Below, in pieces: positions 30,124 to 41,061 of a stretch of 64,000 nt of DNA. The stretch comes from Cercophora sp. LCS_1. Its lineage: Eukaryota; Ascomycota; Sordariomycetes; Sordariales; Lasiosphaeriaceae. The notes beneath the pieces are model-generated. The model worked only from the letters and a program-made list of their open reading frames with translations. It searched no databases and had not been told where the DNA came from. Each line of letters starts with the position of its first letter. The first letter of the stretch is position 1. The DNA lies in assembly GCA_036250225.1 (NCBI GenBank), contig JAPZLL010000017.1, positions 671,330 through 735,329 of the forward strand, in the 5' to 3' direction. The position numbers and the translations under genes are program-made.

Positions 30124-30347
30124 GGGGAAGGGGGACGGGTGGGGAGTTGAAGAAGACTACGGATCATCCCTGGTGGGTCTAGGTTTTCCCTTGATTGGGC
30201 GGGATTGAGGTAGTTTGGACAGAGCTGATGTCTACGGCAGGAAACCGGAGCAACGTGGAGGGTGAGAAATCACGGGGGTGATGTTCTATAGCAATGCTTT
30301 CAACAATGTCACAGTCGTCAATATATATATCCTACATGCCATCGACG

Positions 30348-32306
30348 TCAAACAACCCTAAACGATTCCTTCGAGCTTAGGTACTCCCCGGGATCAACAT
30401 CGACGAGCTCCTGTGGCACGACACCGTCAACCACCACACCGCTCCAACCTTTTACGACCGCCTCAACGCCAGCCTTGGACAGGGCGTGCGGCACCACCCC
30501 CTGAAACTCCCAGCTCCCGCTCCCATCTCTTCTCTCCGACAGCAACACCCCCAAGCCCTTGCGTAGCTCAACCAATACTTCATCCCCTCCCAAACCGTTG
30601 GTCACCTCCCAATCTTCGGCCCAATCTGTCCCATCCACATGTCCACTTCTCGTGATGAAGCCCGCAACAATCCTGGGCCGCGCCAGAGCCAACACACTGT
30701 CGATACCACGAGCATCCCGCTCGAAACTGACACCGGAATCCTGCGAGACTTTCGGACGAGAAGCAGCCGTCTCTTTCTCGCTAACGGATCGGGGATTCAG
30801 CCACGGCTCGTCAAAATCGGCAGCCCAAGTTGGACGTCGCTTGTGTTTTTGACGGTGCATGTTGAGGCATCGGTGTCTACTCATCAATCCCCAAAAGAGA
30901 CTGATGCCATACTCTCGGATGCAAAAGGCCGAGTACTTGGCATACACCTGCGCTGTGTTGAGGTTGTAGTCTGCTCGAAGCTCATCGGAAAGCGGTCGAG
31001 GGTGGTCCATGGCGCGCGCAACGCTCAGCACACCAAATATCCTGTCTCGAGGATCAGTAGCGTCACGGCCGTGGCATTTTATAAGGACGTCCAGCAAGCG
31101 CGATGCATTCCTGTTGATGTCGCCATTAGCTTTGGCAAGCCCTTCTCGCACCGTTAGGAAAATGCTCCCTGGGTTTGATGAATGGGGATCAAGCCTTCGT
31201 ATGACAGCCAAGGCGTGGAGGGCTCGTGTAGCAGTAGTGAGTCTAGTCCCGCAGATGACATGGACTCGACGCAGCGGAGGGAGGCTGACTTCCTGGAGGA
31301 CCCAGGTCCGCTTGAAGTAGCGCCGGGAAAAGAGGGAGTCGGCGAGAGCTGCAATATCCTCTCCGGGGATGTGATTGGGGTCTCCTTTGGCTGGGGCTAG
31401 TCGTTGTAGCCACGAAGTTCCAAGGCCGATGTCCCAGGGAAGCCAGTGGGGACTTTTTGCAGGTGGCGCTGATAATAGCGAGCTGTGAGCCCCTAATAGC
31501 AGTGACCACGACACTTCCAGATCGCGAGGATCCAGACTGTTTAGCCAGTCGAACAGCTTGTCCGTCTCGGTCGTACCCTCACCAACGTAGGCGACCACGC
31601 GGCGCGCCAATGCATAAATGCTGGACATGATGGCGACCTGGCGGGTCCGTTCATCCGGGTCTTCTTGGTTGATACAGATTGCATCGATCCAGAGATGTCG
31701 TCGCCTTGCGGACAACCGTAACTGACGGAGCGCCTTGTGGCAGTTGGCGGTAACCCGGATAATCCCGCATCCCGGGGCGATGCCCATGGTATCTATTGTG
31801 CTGCAATAGACTTTGCTCCATTGAGAAGCATCCCCCAGCTCCGTCCCCCATGAGTAGGACAATGCATCGTATCTTGGCAGCTCTTGGAGGTTGACGCGTC
31901 TCAACTCGCCATGTATTTCGTCATCCGAATCGGACCGTGGTGGGTAGAGCGTGAAGATTCGGATATCGCGCTCGCCCGCGAGGGTTGCATATTTGTACTC
32001 CTGGGGAAGTAAAGGAAGCCATGTCGCTCGGTGCTCCCTGTGCCACTTGCGCCTAGCTCGGATGATGCTGCCCCACGGGGCGTCAAGGAAGCGATTGAAA
32101 GATGGAGATATGGCCTTGCAGGTCAGGATACCGACAGATTCTAGCAGGTCTCTGATTGTCGTTGAGCTGAGGTTAACGACGTCTCTTGCGAGCCACATGG
32201 GCCGGGCGGCAAGGTGGCGAGGGTGCATCCATGCCTCTTTGAGGTGAGAGGCAACCAGAGTTGCGGCGGCGAATGGAATAAACGCGCATTGGAGCAGATC
32301 TCTCAA
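30348..32306 (-). CDS. HET-domain protein
   Basis: Single exon, 652 residues. The HET core starts near residue 149 (PRYDALSYSWGTELGD), has LWIDAICINQEDPDERTRQV near residue 203, then the third block SRRYFKRTWVLQEVSLPP near residue 330 and a DPRDRIFGVLSVAR block. The N-terminal 110 residues include a hydrophobic stretch (LLQCAFIPFAAATLVASHL) that may be a membrane or targeting segment, followed by a basic region. The C-terminal module is shorter than in the HET protein at 19176..21848 and ends with DPGEYLSSKESFRVV. Function by family: incompatibility or cell-death triggering. No partner gene for a two-component system is recognised directly beside it. Confidence 0.88.
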   Translation of the reverse strand: MRDLLQCAFIPFAAATLVASHLKEAWMHPRHLAARPMWLARDVVNLSSTTIRDLLESVGILTCKAISPSFNRFLDAPWGSIIRARRKWHREHRATWLPLLPQEYKYATLAGERDIRIFTLYPPRSDSDDEIHGELRRVNLQELPRYDALSYSWGTELGDASQWSKVYCSTIDTMGIAPGCGIIRVTANCHKALRQLRLSARRRHLWIDAICINQEDPDERTRQVAIMSSIYALARRVVAYVGEGTTETDKLFDWLNSLDPRDLEVSWSLLLGAHSSLLSAPPAKSPHWLPWDIGLGTSWLQRLAPAKGDPNHIPGEDIAALADSLFSRRYFKRTWVLQEVSLPPLRRVHVICGTRLTTATRALHALAVIRRLDPHSSNPGSIFLTVREGLAKANGDINRNASRLLDVLIKCHGRDATDPRDRIFGVLSVARAMDHPRPLSDELRADYNLNTAQVYAKYSAFCIREYGISLFWGLMSRHRCLNMHRQKHKRRPTWAADFDEPWLNPRSVSEKETAASRPKVSQDSGVSFERDARGIDSVLALARPRIVAGFITRSGHVDGTDWAEDWEVTNGLGGDEVLVELRKGLGVLLSERRDGSGSWEFQGVVPHALSKAGVEAVVKGWSGVVVDGVVPQELVDVDPGEYLSSKESFRVV

Positions 32307-32737
32307 TACTCGGTAAATAAGTGCCGAGTAGGTTGGTTCTAGCTCAAGCTCGTAATCTGGATAGCTGCCCGTCTGGAATCTGGCTGGCTTGAGGGTGATG
32401 AATGATGACGGCGCAGGAGTGGCTGAAGCGTCGGGGGAAGCCGAAACTTGGTGAGAATACGGACTAACCGAATGTGGTAATTGGAAAATGCTGACTTCTT
32501 TGGAGTGCGAGACTTCCTTGGCAAGCCGCGTGATTCGGTCCTCGTGATGGAGATCCTGCCAATGGGCATAGTTTATTCAACGCTGAATAAAGGATAGCGA
32601 GCGGAACCGAGGTCACAATGCCACATCGAGTAAACTTGTTTAGGTATCATGAGCCTTTAGAGCCTTGCCTCTTTCCTATGAAGCTACAACAATAGTCTGC
32701 TTACATCTACTGACGCTTCGCTGAGTTGGGTTGGTCT
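32307..32737. other. Intergenic, no supported gene
   Basis: Promoter side of the HET gene at the left and 3' side of the exonuclease gene at the right. No frame with domain support. Confidence 0.5.
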
Positions 32738-33781
32738 CTACAGCTTGCCCGAACTATCCTTCTCCTTTTGGCCATCAGAAGTCTCCGTCTTCTGCTTCTT
32801 GTTCGGTCCCTCCTTCGGCTTCTTCGGCTGCGGCGGGAACGGCGCCAGGTTCTTCGCTGACCAAGCCTTCTGCTCATCGGGATGCTTCAAGCACCAGAGC
32901 AAGAGCTCCCTCGTAGCCATGGCGTCCTCCAAGCTGTTGTGAACCGGACGACCCTTACGACCCGTACTAGTACGCTGACGAATACGAATATCGAGCAACT
33001 CCTTGCACAAGGGCTCCAACCCCATGATGCGCGCATGGTTGTTGGCCTCGTTGATCGGACCAGCTGTGATAATCGCGGTGTCGATAATCTTCTCGTGGTT
33101 GATCTTTAACGCCTTGAGGTCGTTGTCCAATGCGTGGCCGATGAGGATGGTGCTGTCGTCCACAAACTCCCACAACTTTGCCAGGGCGGCATCCATCCCG
33201 TCCAACGCACGGTTCTGCGCGACTTGCTCCAGCATCTTTCTCTCGCTTATACCCGTCCATTTTTTGCGCCAGTCGGTGACCTTCTCAGAAGGCTTGATGA
33301 AGTTGTCGATGAGGGTTTCGCCCGTCAAAAGGTCGACCACCGAGATGGTGACAACAGTGTTGCCATTCTCGGTGCCGGCCATCTCGCAATCGAGGACGAC
33401 GGCAGTTCGCTTCTGCACGTTAGGGTTGGCCGGAGGGGTGGGCAGCAGCGTTCTCGTCTTGAAGTTGGCAGGGTCGGCTTTGGCGGCCTTCTTCTCCTTG
33501 TTGCTCAATCGGGTCAGGTCGAGGGTGTGGCATCGTGCCGGTAGCTTGGCGGCGATCTCGGCTTGCTCGGTACGGTTGAGGCGAGAGTAGCTGTTGCCGT
33601 TGTAGACGATGGGATGCGCCATGGATGTGCGAAGGTGGGCGTCCAAGGTTTCGCCGGTCTCAAACACCCGATTGCATGGGTCGCAGTACAGCCACAAGCC
33701 GCGATGGCCAGTTGCCTCATAGTGGGCGGAGAGTTGGCCTCTGGTCCGAAAAGAAGCTTGACATTCGGCGCACTCCAACAT
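32738..33781 (-). CDS. Zinc-finger DEDDh RNA exonuclease (REX family)
   Basis: Single exon, 347 residues from the ATG at 33781. That start was chosen because the frame upstream to 33874 is not conserved-looking, while MLECAECQASF begins directly with a finger. Two N-terminal C2H2 fingers (ECAECQASFRTRGQLSAHY..H; YCDPCNRVFETGETLDAHL) are followed by the 3'-5' exonuclease fold: ExoI VVLDCEMAG (Asp, Glu), ExoII LIGHALDNDLKAL (Asp), ExoIII HNSLEDAMATRELLLW (His, Asp). The Lys-rich tail looks nuclear or nucleolar. REX exonucleases trim 5S rRNA, tRNA and other small RNAs. The exact paralogue (REX1, 3 or 4 type) is not resolved. Confidence 0.88.
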   Translation of the reverse strand: MLECAECQASFRTRGQLSAHYEATGHRGLWLYCDPCNRVFETGETLDAHLRTSMAHPIVYNGNSYSRLNRTEQAEIAAKLPARCHTLDLTRLSNKEKKAAKADPANFKTRTLLPTPPANPNVQKRTAVVLDCEMAGTENGNTVVTISVVDLLTGETLIDNFIKPSEKVTDWRKKWTGISERKMLEQVAQNRALDGMDAALAKLWEFVDDSTILIGHALDNDLKALKINHEKIIDTAIITAGPINEANNHARIMGLEPLCKELLDIRIRQRTSTGRKGRPVHNSLEDAMATRELLLWCLKHPDEQKAWSAKNLAPFPPQPKKPKEGPNKKQKTETSDGQKEKDSSGKL

Positions 33782-34683
33782 CGAGGCGACTTGGCTTGGT
33801 GGTTGGTGTTCCAACAAAAGGTAGAGAAAACTTTCAAAGCGATGCACAGACACGGATAAATCTTCGTCTTGCAAGTGCAGCCAGCTGAGACGAAAAGAAC
33901 GGCAAAAATGTGCAGCAATGCAATGGCAGGAGCAACCCGCAGGCGCCGGACAGCAGGTCGATGGCAGGAGCAGCCCACCACTGCTGGAAAATAGGACAGT
34001 AAGCAGGTAATTAAGGAAAGAGTGTGCACACCAAACCAGTCAATACGGGCATTTCGAAGGCTTGCAATAGGCAGGATCATTTGCTTAACACGCACGATAT
34101 TGATATCCTCAGTATTTAAGGTACTCCTCCAGAGGCTTTAAAACCCTCTTGTATACCTCATAAGACCGAGCGAGCCCGTTCTTTCCTGAGATCTTTCGTT
34201 CTAAAGTTTATGGTGTTCGGTTCACGTTGCAGGGACCCTTGCGGTGTGAGCTTGTCAGCTAGATTTGTTTTCTTCCTGATACTTCCGAGACAGCCTTTGA
34301 AAGGAAACCAACAACGGTTGCTTAAAGCTGTTACAGCTACCGGGCGTGTGATGCGGCCAACCCTCGTATTAGCCAGCGGTTGTTTCCGCTCATGATCTGC
34401 AAGCACACGGCTAACAGAAGGAGGCCACAGGATGCAACAATAATGAGTCCTGTCAAAAGCAACCTTTGTAGTGGGGGCTACAAGCTATCACGGCGGCTGG
34501 TTGAAAGGAGTATACTATGTGCCTATGCTGTGCGTCACTTGGGGTCAATTGCGTTGCTCCATCTCTGCACCATCGCCTGGATGGCATGGAAAGGATACAG
34601 CCGAATGTTATAGGTATCATAGAGCATATCAGATTAACCCAACTCTTATTCAGTTTCTCCCCAGCCTCCGAAGCCACACCGGT
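33782..34683. other. Intergenic region
   Basis: About 0.9 kb upstream of the exonuclease and downstream of the first GTPase gene. Frames are short. No repeat or RNA gene is recognised. Confidence 0.45.
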
Positions 34684-36238
34684 TCACCAGAACAACAATC
34701 TTTCCCCCGAGAAAGGCAACCAAGACAAAGCCAGTATCGGTCCATCGTGCATTCTGTCAGGGTCTTGGTTAGTGGCTATCATAACAGCGTGTAGGGCCAA
34801 GAACAAACCAAATGCAAGTGAGCCCAGCTCCACTGAGCACCTCCAGCAGTGTTTTGAGCCAATAATACCAGAGCGGTCCTGGCCACCTACGTGATGGTTG
34901 GTTTGTGACATTTTGGCGTGCCAGTGCTGCATTCCACCAGAGCAAACGATGCCATTGACGGGGTTACATGTTCGACAGAGCCGGTAGTTCTGGGCGAGAA
35001 TCTGGCATCCGGACTCATCACACTCTGGAAAAAGTTCAGACTTGACACACTGCAGGATGGGTTGGCGAGATGGGACATACCAGCATACGATTCACGTTCC
35101 AACAAACGACGGCAGTGGGCGCAAATCTTGAGCAACGTCTTTACCAGCGCACCAGCGCCCCCGTTTTCAACAGCTCGGCTGAGAGCGGCAGAGTCAAGAT
35201 TGAAGCGGTTGGCATCGAGCGTCTCCTGAGTCTCTTTGCGTTGCTTTTCGAGCTCCTCTTCTTCATGGATGCGGGCTCGACGCATTGCTTCCTCCATCTC
35301 ACGCATCTCTCTCGCCCGCTGCTCCTCCCTCTGACGATGGATATACAGAATCCTCTCCCTCTCCACCTCCTGTCCTCGAAGCATCTGTTCTTGGCGCCTC
35401 CTTGCTTGTTCCCTCTCTTCTCTGGCTTTTTGTTCCCGTTGCTGCATTGCTACTTCCATCTCTTCTTGCGCTTGCCTCAATGCCCGTTGGCTCTCTTCCC
35501 GAAGCGCGAATAAGGCCGGATCGAGCCCTCGCGCGGCAGCAGATGTCTGCTCAGGCCGTAGCCCCCGAGCTCCCATCTCATTCTGAGATGCCAGAAAAGC
35601 AGGATCATGAAGCGCCAGCTGGTAAATGAGATCTTGTGCGGCTTCCCTTTCCCTCGGGACACGGTGAACCTGCGAGCCCTTTTGGACAAGTGCATGCCAA
35701 AACCCATCCCTGCCCTTGAGCTGCGACTCCCGCCTCGCACCGGTGGTGTCAGCATCGACGAGGTCCCAGCAAGTTGTGCCCAGGGTGACGCTCTTGTAGA
35801 ATCCTTCACCGCACAGCTGTTTGAAGACGCCAAAGTTGCGGAGAGCACTGCCCTGCATTCTGGGTGCATCGATGCGGTGGAGGTAGAGGATGCCGCTGAG
35901 CTTGTGGTTGGCGTTGTAGCGCTTCTTCAGCCAGTCGAGGACATCGAAAAGGATTTCTCGATCAGAACGGGACGTGTCGTCGAAGCCGGGGGTGTCGACA
36001 AGTGTGATTGTTTTGCCGCGGTGGATGACGTCGTAGCACGAAATTGTCGAGGTCACTGCCGGTTGTTAGATTGCGTCCCACTGGAACCACGATGGGAATG
36101 GGCTAGTTAGAGCCTACTCGAGCACAAACTGTGGCCGACTTCAGCGTTGCACCCAGTCACCAGACGAATGAAGGAGCTTTTGCCCGCTCCGGTGCAACCC
36201 ATGACGGCGATGAGACAGGGTGTTGTTGTTGAAGCCAT
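34684..36238 (-). CDS. AIG1-like GTPase with coiled coil and Cys-rich tail
   Basis: Proposed CDS complement(join(34684..35024,35081..36055,36118..36238)), 478 residues. Exon 1 carries the P-loop MGCTGAGKSSFI. After intron 36056..36117, exon 2 has the Walker B/G3 TLVDTPGFDDT, the family box LHRIDAPRMQGSALRNFGVF, and TLGTTCWDLVD as the base-recognition site. A charged coiled coil follows (about residues 220-320, rich in Glu, Arg, Gln). Intron 35025..35080 (GTATGT...tttttccag, 56 nt) joins to a Cys-rich domain (CAHC, ECDESGC, LCRTC, VCSGG) that would bind zinc. The very end (after QHWHAK) is uncertain. The paralogue at 37095 is transcribed divergently. A role in membrane or immune-like responses is inferred from AIG1/GIMAP relatives. 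Confidence 0.75.
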
Positions 36239-37094
36239 GGCTGTTGAAGATTTTCGTTATTTCTGAGTGACCAAGGCAAGGGTGTTTGTAGGCGAGGGCT
36301 GTGGTAGAATTACCAAAACTCCTGGTGTTCAGGTTACCCGAGCTCTTGATGCCTGTCATGCTGAAATTGCCGGCCGGCAACATTGCTCGGCGCCCTCTTC
36401 AAGACGGACCCATCACAACTGTTGGACACGTATCCAGAGATCACTCGATCGCTTTGAAAACAGCAGGGCGTTCCTGCCCAGCAAATTTGGGCTGCATGTC
36501 ACGAGATTGGTCAGGGCTGCGCCCCGCTGAATGCAAGTGCCGCCCTGAACTTGGTTGGAGCCCGAGGCAAACTTAATTGAAATTGCTGTGCCCAACGGTT
36601 CTCGGCAACGCCGCACTGAAAACCCTCCCCAGAAAATCTCCAGGCAGTTATTCTCCGCTGGGCACGCTGCGCTCGAACGCCTGCCTACTCGTTGTCACTG
36701 CACGACAGCCCGGTTGCCGTTCTTGGGATTGAGCGGTGACAAACACCGCATTGTTGGGCGAGTAAAACCAGTTTCCAGACCTCCATCAGTGCGAAGCACA
36801 GCCGCTATTGGGTTGGTGGGCTCCTAGTTTGCGGCTCCGTGAACAAGGTTGGGCTGGGCGAACTTTTGCGCCCAAGTTGCAGAAAAAATGCGGCGGACAA
36901 GCAGGGAAGAGCGGGTGCACAATCCCACGATGTCTTAAACCAGCACAATTCTGTTCATTGATCGGTCAACATTTCTCTACCTACATCCTTTCTCTGTGAA
37001 GGGGTCCTCACAAATTTCCACTGACTTTGCTTCGCCCCTGCAAATTGCGCCATCCCATACCTTCTTCAACAAGTGTCTTCTGTTCATCATCACA
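36239..37094. promoter_or_regulatory. Shared divergent promoter of the two GTPase genes
   Basis: 856 bp between two head-to-head paralogues. No gene is seen inside. Co-regulation is plausible from the arrangement; no specific operator is identified. Confidence 0.5.
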
Positions 37095-38962
37095 ATGGGC
37101 CAAGGTGACAATGTCAAGGATGTGTACATCGCCGTCATGGGAGTGACAGGCGCAGGAAAGAGTTCGTTCATCGCCAAGAGCTCCGGATTGGAGGTGAAGG
37201 TTGGACACGACCTCATTTCATGTAAGTTTCCTCATTCATCATCAAAAATCTTGACAAATGAGCCGCAACTGACACGTGCCAAGGCACGACTGATGTTGAG
37301 GACGTTTCCTTCATGTACAACGACCACCTGCGTGTCCACCTCATCGACACTCCTGGATTCGATGATACCAACCGCTCTGATGTTGAGGTCCTGCAAGATA
37401 TTTCGCATTGGCTTGCCAAGTCATTCGAGAGAAAGATCTTCCTCAAGGGCATCATCTTTTTGCACCGCATTATCGACCCGCGTATGACCGGTGCGGCTTT
37501 ACGCAACCTGTCCATGTTCAAGAAGCTCTGCGGACCTGAAGCTTACAAGTCCGTCATCTTGGCCACCACCATGTGGTCCAAGGTTGATCCTGCCGAGGGC
37601 GACGAGCGGGAACGCCAGCTGAAGGATAACAAGGAGTTTTGGGGCGCCATGTGCAAGAGAGGTAGCACCGTCAGGCGCTATCTCGGCACAAAGGAGTCGG
37701 CTCTTGAGATCATTGACTACATCCTTCGACTTCACAAGGATAAGGTTGTCCTCGAGATCCAGAAGGAACTCGTCACTGAAGGCAAGGACATCAACGACAC
37801 CTTGGCCGCGGTCGCGCTGAATGCTGAGCTGGTTCGGGAGAGGCAAAGTAGGTTTTCTTCTCAACATGGCAGAGTATGATGGATGTTTGACTGACGAAAC
37901 ACTCTCACCTTGTAGGACACGAGCAAGCAATGCTTGAGATGAAGCGACAAATGCAGGAAGCCATCGAGGAGCGAGACAAGGAGCTCCAGGAGGACTTCCA
38001 GGAAGAAATCAACGCGCTGCAGGCTAAGATCGAGAAGGGAATGAGTGAGCAACGCAAGCTTGCTCAGTCACTGGAAGAAGTCAACCGGCGCAAAGAGGCC
38101 GAGTTTCAGGCCTTCAAGGTGCAGATCCAGCAGAAAGAGGAGGAGGATCGTCGTCGTCACCAGCTTGCCCTTGAAGAGCAGCGCAAAGTCTTCCATGAGC
38201 AACAACAGAAACTCGAGAGGTTGCACGAGGTTGAGGTCAAGCGCTTGGAGAAGGAACGTGCTGAGCGAGTTGAGGAGGATAGGAGACGAACGGAGGAACT
38301 GCAGAGGCGCCAAGAGGCCCAGATGAAGAAGCTGCTGGACGAGCAGGCCCGCCGCATGGAGGAAGACCGCCGTCGAGAGGAAGAGCTCCGGCGAAAGCAT
38401 GAGTTGGAGAACCAGCGGCTGATGGATGAACAAGGCAGGTTGGCTGAGCAGAAGCGCCAACATGAGTTCGCAAGGCTCCGGTGAGTGATATCTTGTGCTG
38501 CTGAGGATTTCATGGTAAATACCAACTAACAGTCCTTCCTAATCAGTGCCGAGGCTGAGGAAGCCAATCGCAAGGAAGTTGAACGTGCGAGGATCCAGAT
38601 GGCGAATGAGAAGCGGGAGGAGGAGGAGCGTCGAAGGAGAGACGCGGAGCTCATCCGTCAACAACAGGAGTTAAAACTTCGAGAGTACAAAGAGAAGAAA
38701 GAGCGCCTGCGCCGAGAGGATGAACAGAGACGGAGGGACATCGAGGCCGCTAGATACAGAGAGCGGCAGGCTCTCCAGGAGAAGCTAGACCGGAGAGAAT
38801 GTGAGTTTTGCTTACGCGCCTTGCCCAAGACCGTCGGCCTCTTTGCTTACCACACGAATGACAGATACGCTACGCGGGGCCTTGGGCGGAATTTTGAGGG
38901 CGGTCGGCAACAAGTTTGCTAGCACGAGCAAACGGTTGGGCGTGCCGTCGACGTTCTTGTGA
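37095..38962 (+). CDS. AIG1-like GTPase with long coiled coil
   Basis: CDS join(37095..37221,37284..37847,37916..38480,38547..38800,38865..38962), 535 residues, all joins in frame. P-loop VMGVTGAGKSSFIAKSSG; G3 VHLIDTPGFDDTNRSD; paralogue-shared box LHRIIDPRMTGAALRNLSMF; VILATTMWSKVD. From about residue 235 to 500 it is an almost pure Glu/Arg/Gln/Lys coiled coil. The last exon adds a short Gly-rich amphipathic end (LRGALGGILRAVGNKF...). No membrane helix or signal peptide is present. It differs from its divergent neighbour in coil length and in having the amphipathic end instead of a Cys-rich tail. Relatives (AIG1/GIMAP, septin-like) assemble on membranes. The role here is unknown; the HET-ankyrin gene lies 246 bp beyond its end. 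Confidence 0.83.
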
Positions 38963-39207
38963 GGACATGGCCTTTGAGAGTTCGCACCTCTCACCGTAGG
39001 AAGATTGATCCTCAACGTCCTTCACATTTCAGTATGAAATTGGCAGATCGTCGTTTGTCATCTGAGTGTAGCTCTGGCAGAAACATGGAAATGGAAGTTA
39101 TCAAGTAGTAGGTATGAGCTTGCTGCTCCTTCCCTGAGCAAACCCATCGCAGCACCCGCAGATAGGTAGGGATCTTATCGATTGCATGGACAAAACTGAT
39201 AGCGGTA

Positions 39208-41061
39208 TTACAAAACCCCAGCCCTGATTCTAGAAACCCTTCTCGTAAGAAGCCGCGCCACGTCCCTGTGATCCCTCTCCAAAGCCAGGCCCAGCGCTGT
39301 GTTCCCGCTGACGTCTTCTTGCTCGATATCAGCACCATGGGCTAGGAGCAATCGCACAATGTCCGTCTGCCCACTCTCTGCCGCGCAGTGCAAAGCTGTC
39401 TGCCCCGCTTCGTCCACCACTGTCAGGTCCGCCCCACCCTTGATAAGCGCCTTCGCGACGGCACCTTGCTCTCTCAAAACTGCCCATTGCAGCGCTGTGC
39501 TACCTGTGTCATCGACAACATGGACATCTGCACCTTCCTGCAACAGCACCCTTACGACAGCTTCGTGGCCTTCTTGTGCCGCCCAGAAAAGAGGTGTCTG
39601 GCCATCTCCCGACGAAGCATCGATCCGTGCGCCCTTGTCAATCAGCACCGCCGCTGTCGTTGCATGGCCACCCATAGCTGCGAGCAAGAGCGGCGTGTAT
39701 CCGTGGAAGTCAACGGCTTCAATGGTCGAGCCGTGCATTATCAGCAGTTCCACCACGTTGCTGTGGCCCCCTTTTGCGGCTGCTAGCAGGGGTGTGCGAC
39801 CATGTTCGTCACGAAGCTCGGTTTCTTCTCCCTTCTCCAGAAAGAACCGCACTACCGCCAAGTTACCGGATTCCGCCGCCTTGACAATGGCTATCTTCTC
39901 TCGACTGCTCCGACGCAGATGTTGGACACAAATCTCTTTCTCGGGATAAACGCCCATAAACTTCATCTCGACAAGTCCAGACGGCACTCGAGTGAAACAT
40001 TGAAGGCTAGGCGACCTGGCCTTGAGTGGGATCCCGACTCCTTTGCCAAAATTGCCTGCGCGGCCGCAAGGCAATATGCCAACATGTATGTCATCCCATT
40101 CCTTTCCTTGCACAAACATCAGGTTCAGGTGGATTCCCTTGTTATCTGTCGAGATGGCTCTGCTCAACGTATTCTGAGCATTGGCAGAATCCCAAGGCAC
40201 CATGTCACGGCACGAAGAGAAAGCGGCCGGAGAAGTCGCAAAAAGTCCATCGTTTCCGTCCCCTAGATCAGACGCCCGGCGCTCCCAGGCAAAGATGCTG
40301 TGGTCATCCGAGGTCTTGATGATTTCTTGCTGCAGCCGGAAGAAGGCTTTCTCCCCTTCGCCGTACAACATGGGCATGTTGACATCGAATAGGCCCATCA
40401 AAGAGTACGCACTATCCTCGACTCGGGTTGTTGTTCTGCTTGAAGCCCACGACATCCTCTGTGCGATGCTGGCTGTATACGGCGACTCGCCAGCGAGAAT
40501 TGTGTCGGGTATACCCGTGATGCCGGAAAGGACGGAACACAGGTTCGACTTGGTGTCGATCTCTTGCCAAGCGTCGTCGAGGAAGACCACCATTGATGGC
40601 GCAATGAGCTCTTGTAGAGTCCATCCACGGGAAAACCAGCTGCTTTTCGAGAACCCCGGGTATCGTTTGGCAATAAATGGACTGGTGGATGCCGAGGAGT
40701 CCAGGCCGACATCGCCAAGGTAGACAAAACATATGGTTGAACCCTCATACCACCAGTACATCGAGTTGATTGCCTCGGAAAGGTCGGCGCTGCTGGTTTT
40801 GTCGATGCAGCACGTATCCACCCAGCCATACTGAAGCCCTTGGGATGCTGCAACCGAGCAGAACCTCTGGACTTTGACGAACCCGGCCTTTTGAACCAGT
40901 TCCTCATCCGGATTCCCACCAGCATCCCGTTTCGCCTTTCGGAGGACAAAGTCCTGGAGTGTCGGCTCCTGGTCACCCCACCTGTGGGATAGAATCGCGT
41001 AAAGTGGGATGTCGTCGGTGAAGTCGACAAGCTCCAGTGTAAGTGTATCAAGGAGCCGCAT
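39208..41061 (-). CDS. HET-ankyrin repeat protein
   Basis: Single exon, 617 residues from ATG 41061; MRLLDT is the canonical opening of this HET subclass, and an upstream in-frame ATG at 41091 is the alternative. The HET domain has YAILSHRWGDQEPTLQDF, YGWVDTCCIDKTSSADLSEA with SMYWWYEGSTICFVYL, and RGWTLQELIAPSMVVFLD. A middle region carries EDSAYSLMGLFDVNMPMLYGEG, the classic block of HET proteins linked to NLR-like proteins. From about residue 400 there are six to seven ankyrin repeats (GRTPLLAAAKGGHSNVVELL, GQTALHCAAESGQTDIVRLL and others). This is the STAND-less form in which sensing repeats attach directly to the effector domain. Expected role: recognition-triggered cell death. Confidence 0.9.
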   Translation of the reverse strand: MRLLDTLTLELVDFTDDIPLYAILSHRWGDQEPTLQDFVLRKAKRDAGGNPDEELVQKAGFVKVQRFCSVAASQGLQYGWVDTCCIDKTSSADLSEAINSMYWWYEGSTICFVYLGDVGLDSSASTSPFIAKRYPGFSKSSWFSRGWTLQELIAPSMVVFLDDAWQEIDTKSNLCSVLSGITGIPDTILAGESPYTASIAQRMSWASSRTTTRVEDSAYSLMGLFDVNMPMLYGEGEKAFFRLQQEIIKTSDDHSIFAWERRASDLGDGNDGLFATSPAAFSSCRDMVPWDSANAQNTLSRAISTDNKGIHLNLMFVQGKEWDDIHVGILPCGRAGNFGKGVGIPLKARSPSLQCFTRVPSGLVEMKFMGVYPEKEICVQHLRRSSREKIAIVKAAESGNLAVVRFFLEKGEETELRDEHGRTPLLAAAKGGHSNVVELLIMHGSTIEAVDFHGYTPLLLAAMGGHATTAAVLIDKGARIDASSGDGQTPLFWAAQEGHEAVVRVLLQEGADVHVVDDTGSTALQWAVLREQGAVAKALIKGGADLTVVDEAGQTALHCAAESGQTDIVRLLLAHGADIEQEDVSGNTALGLALERDHRDVARLLTRRVSRIRAGVL

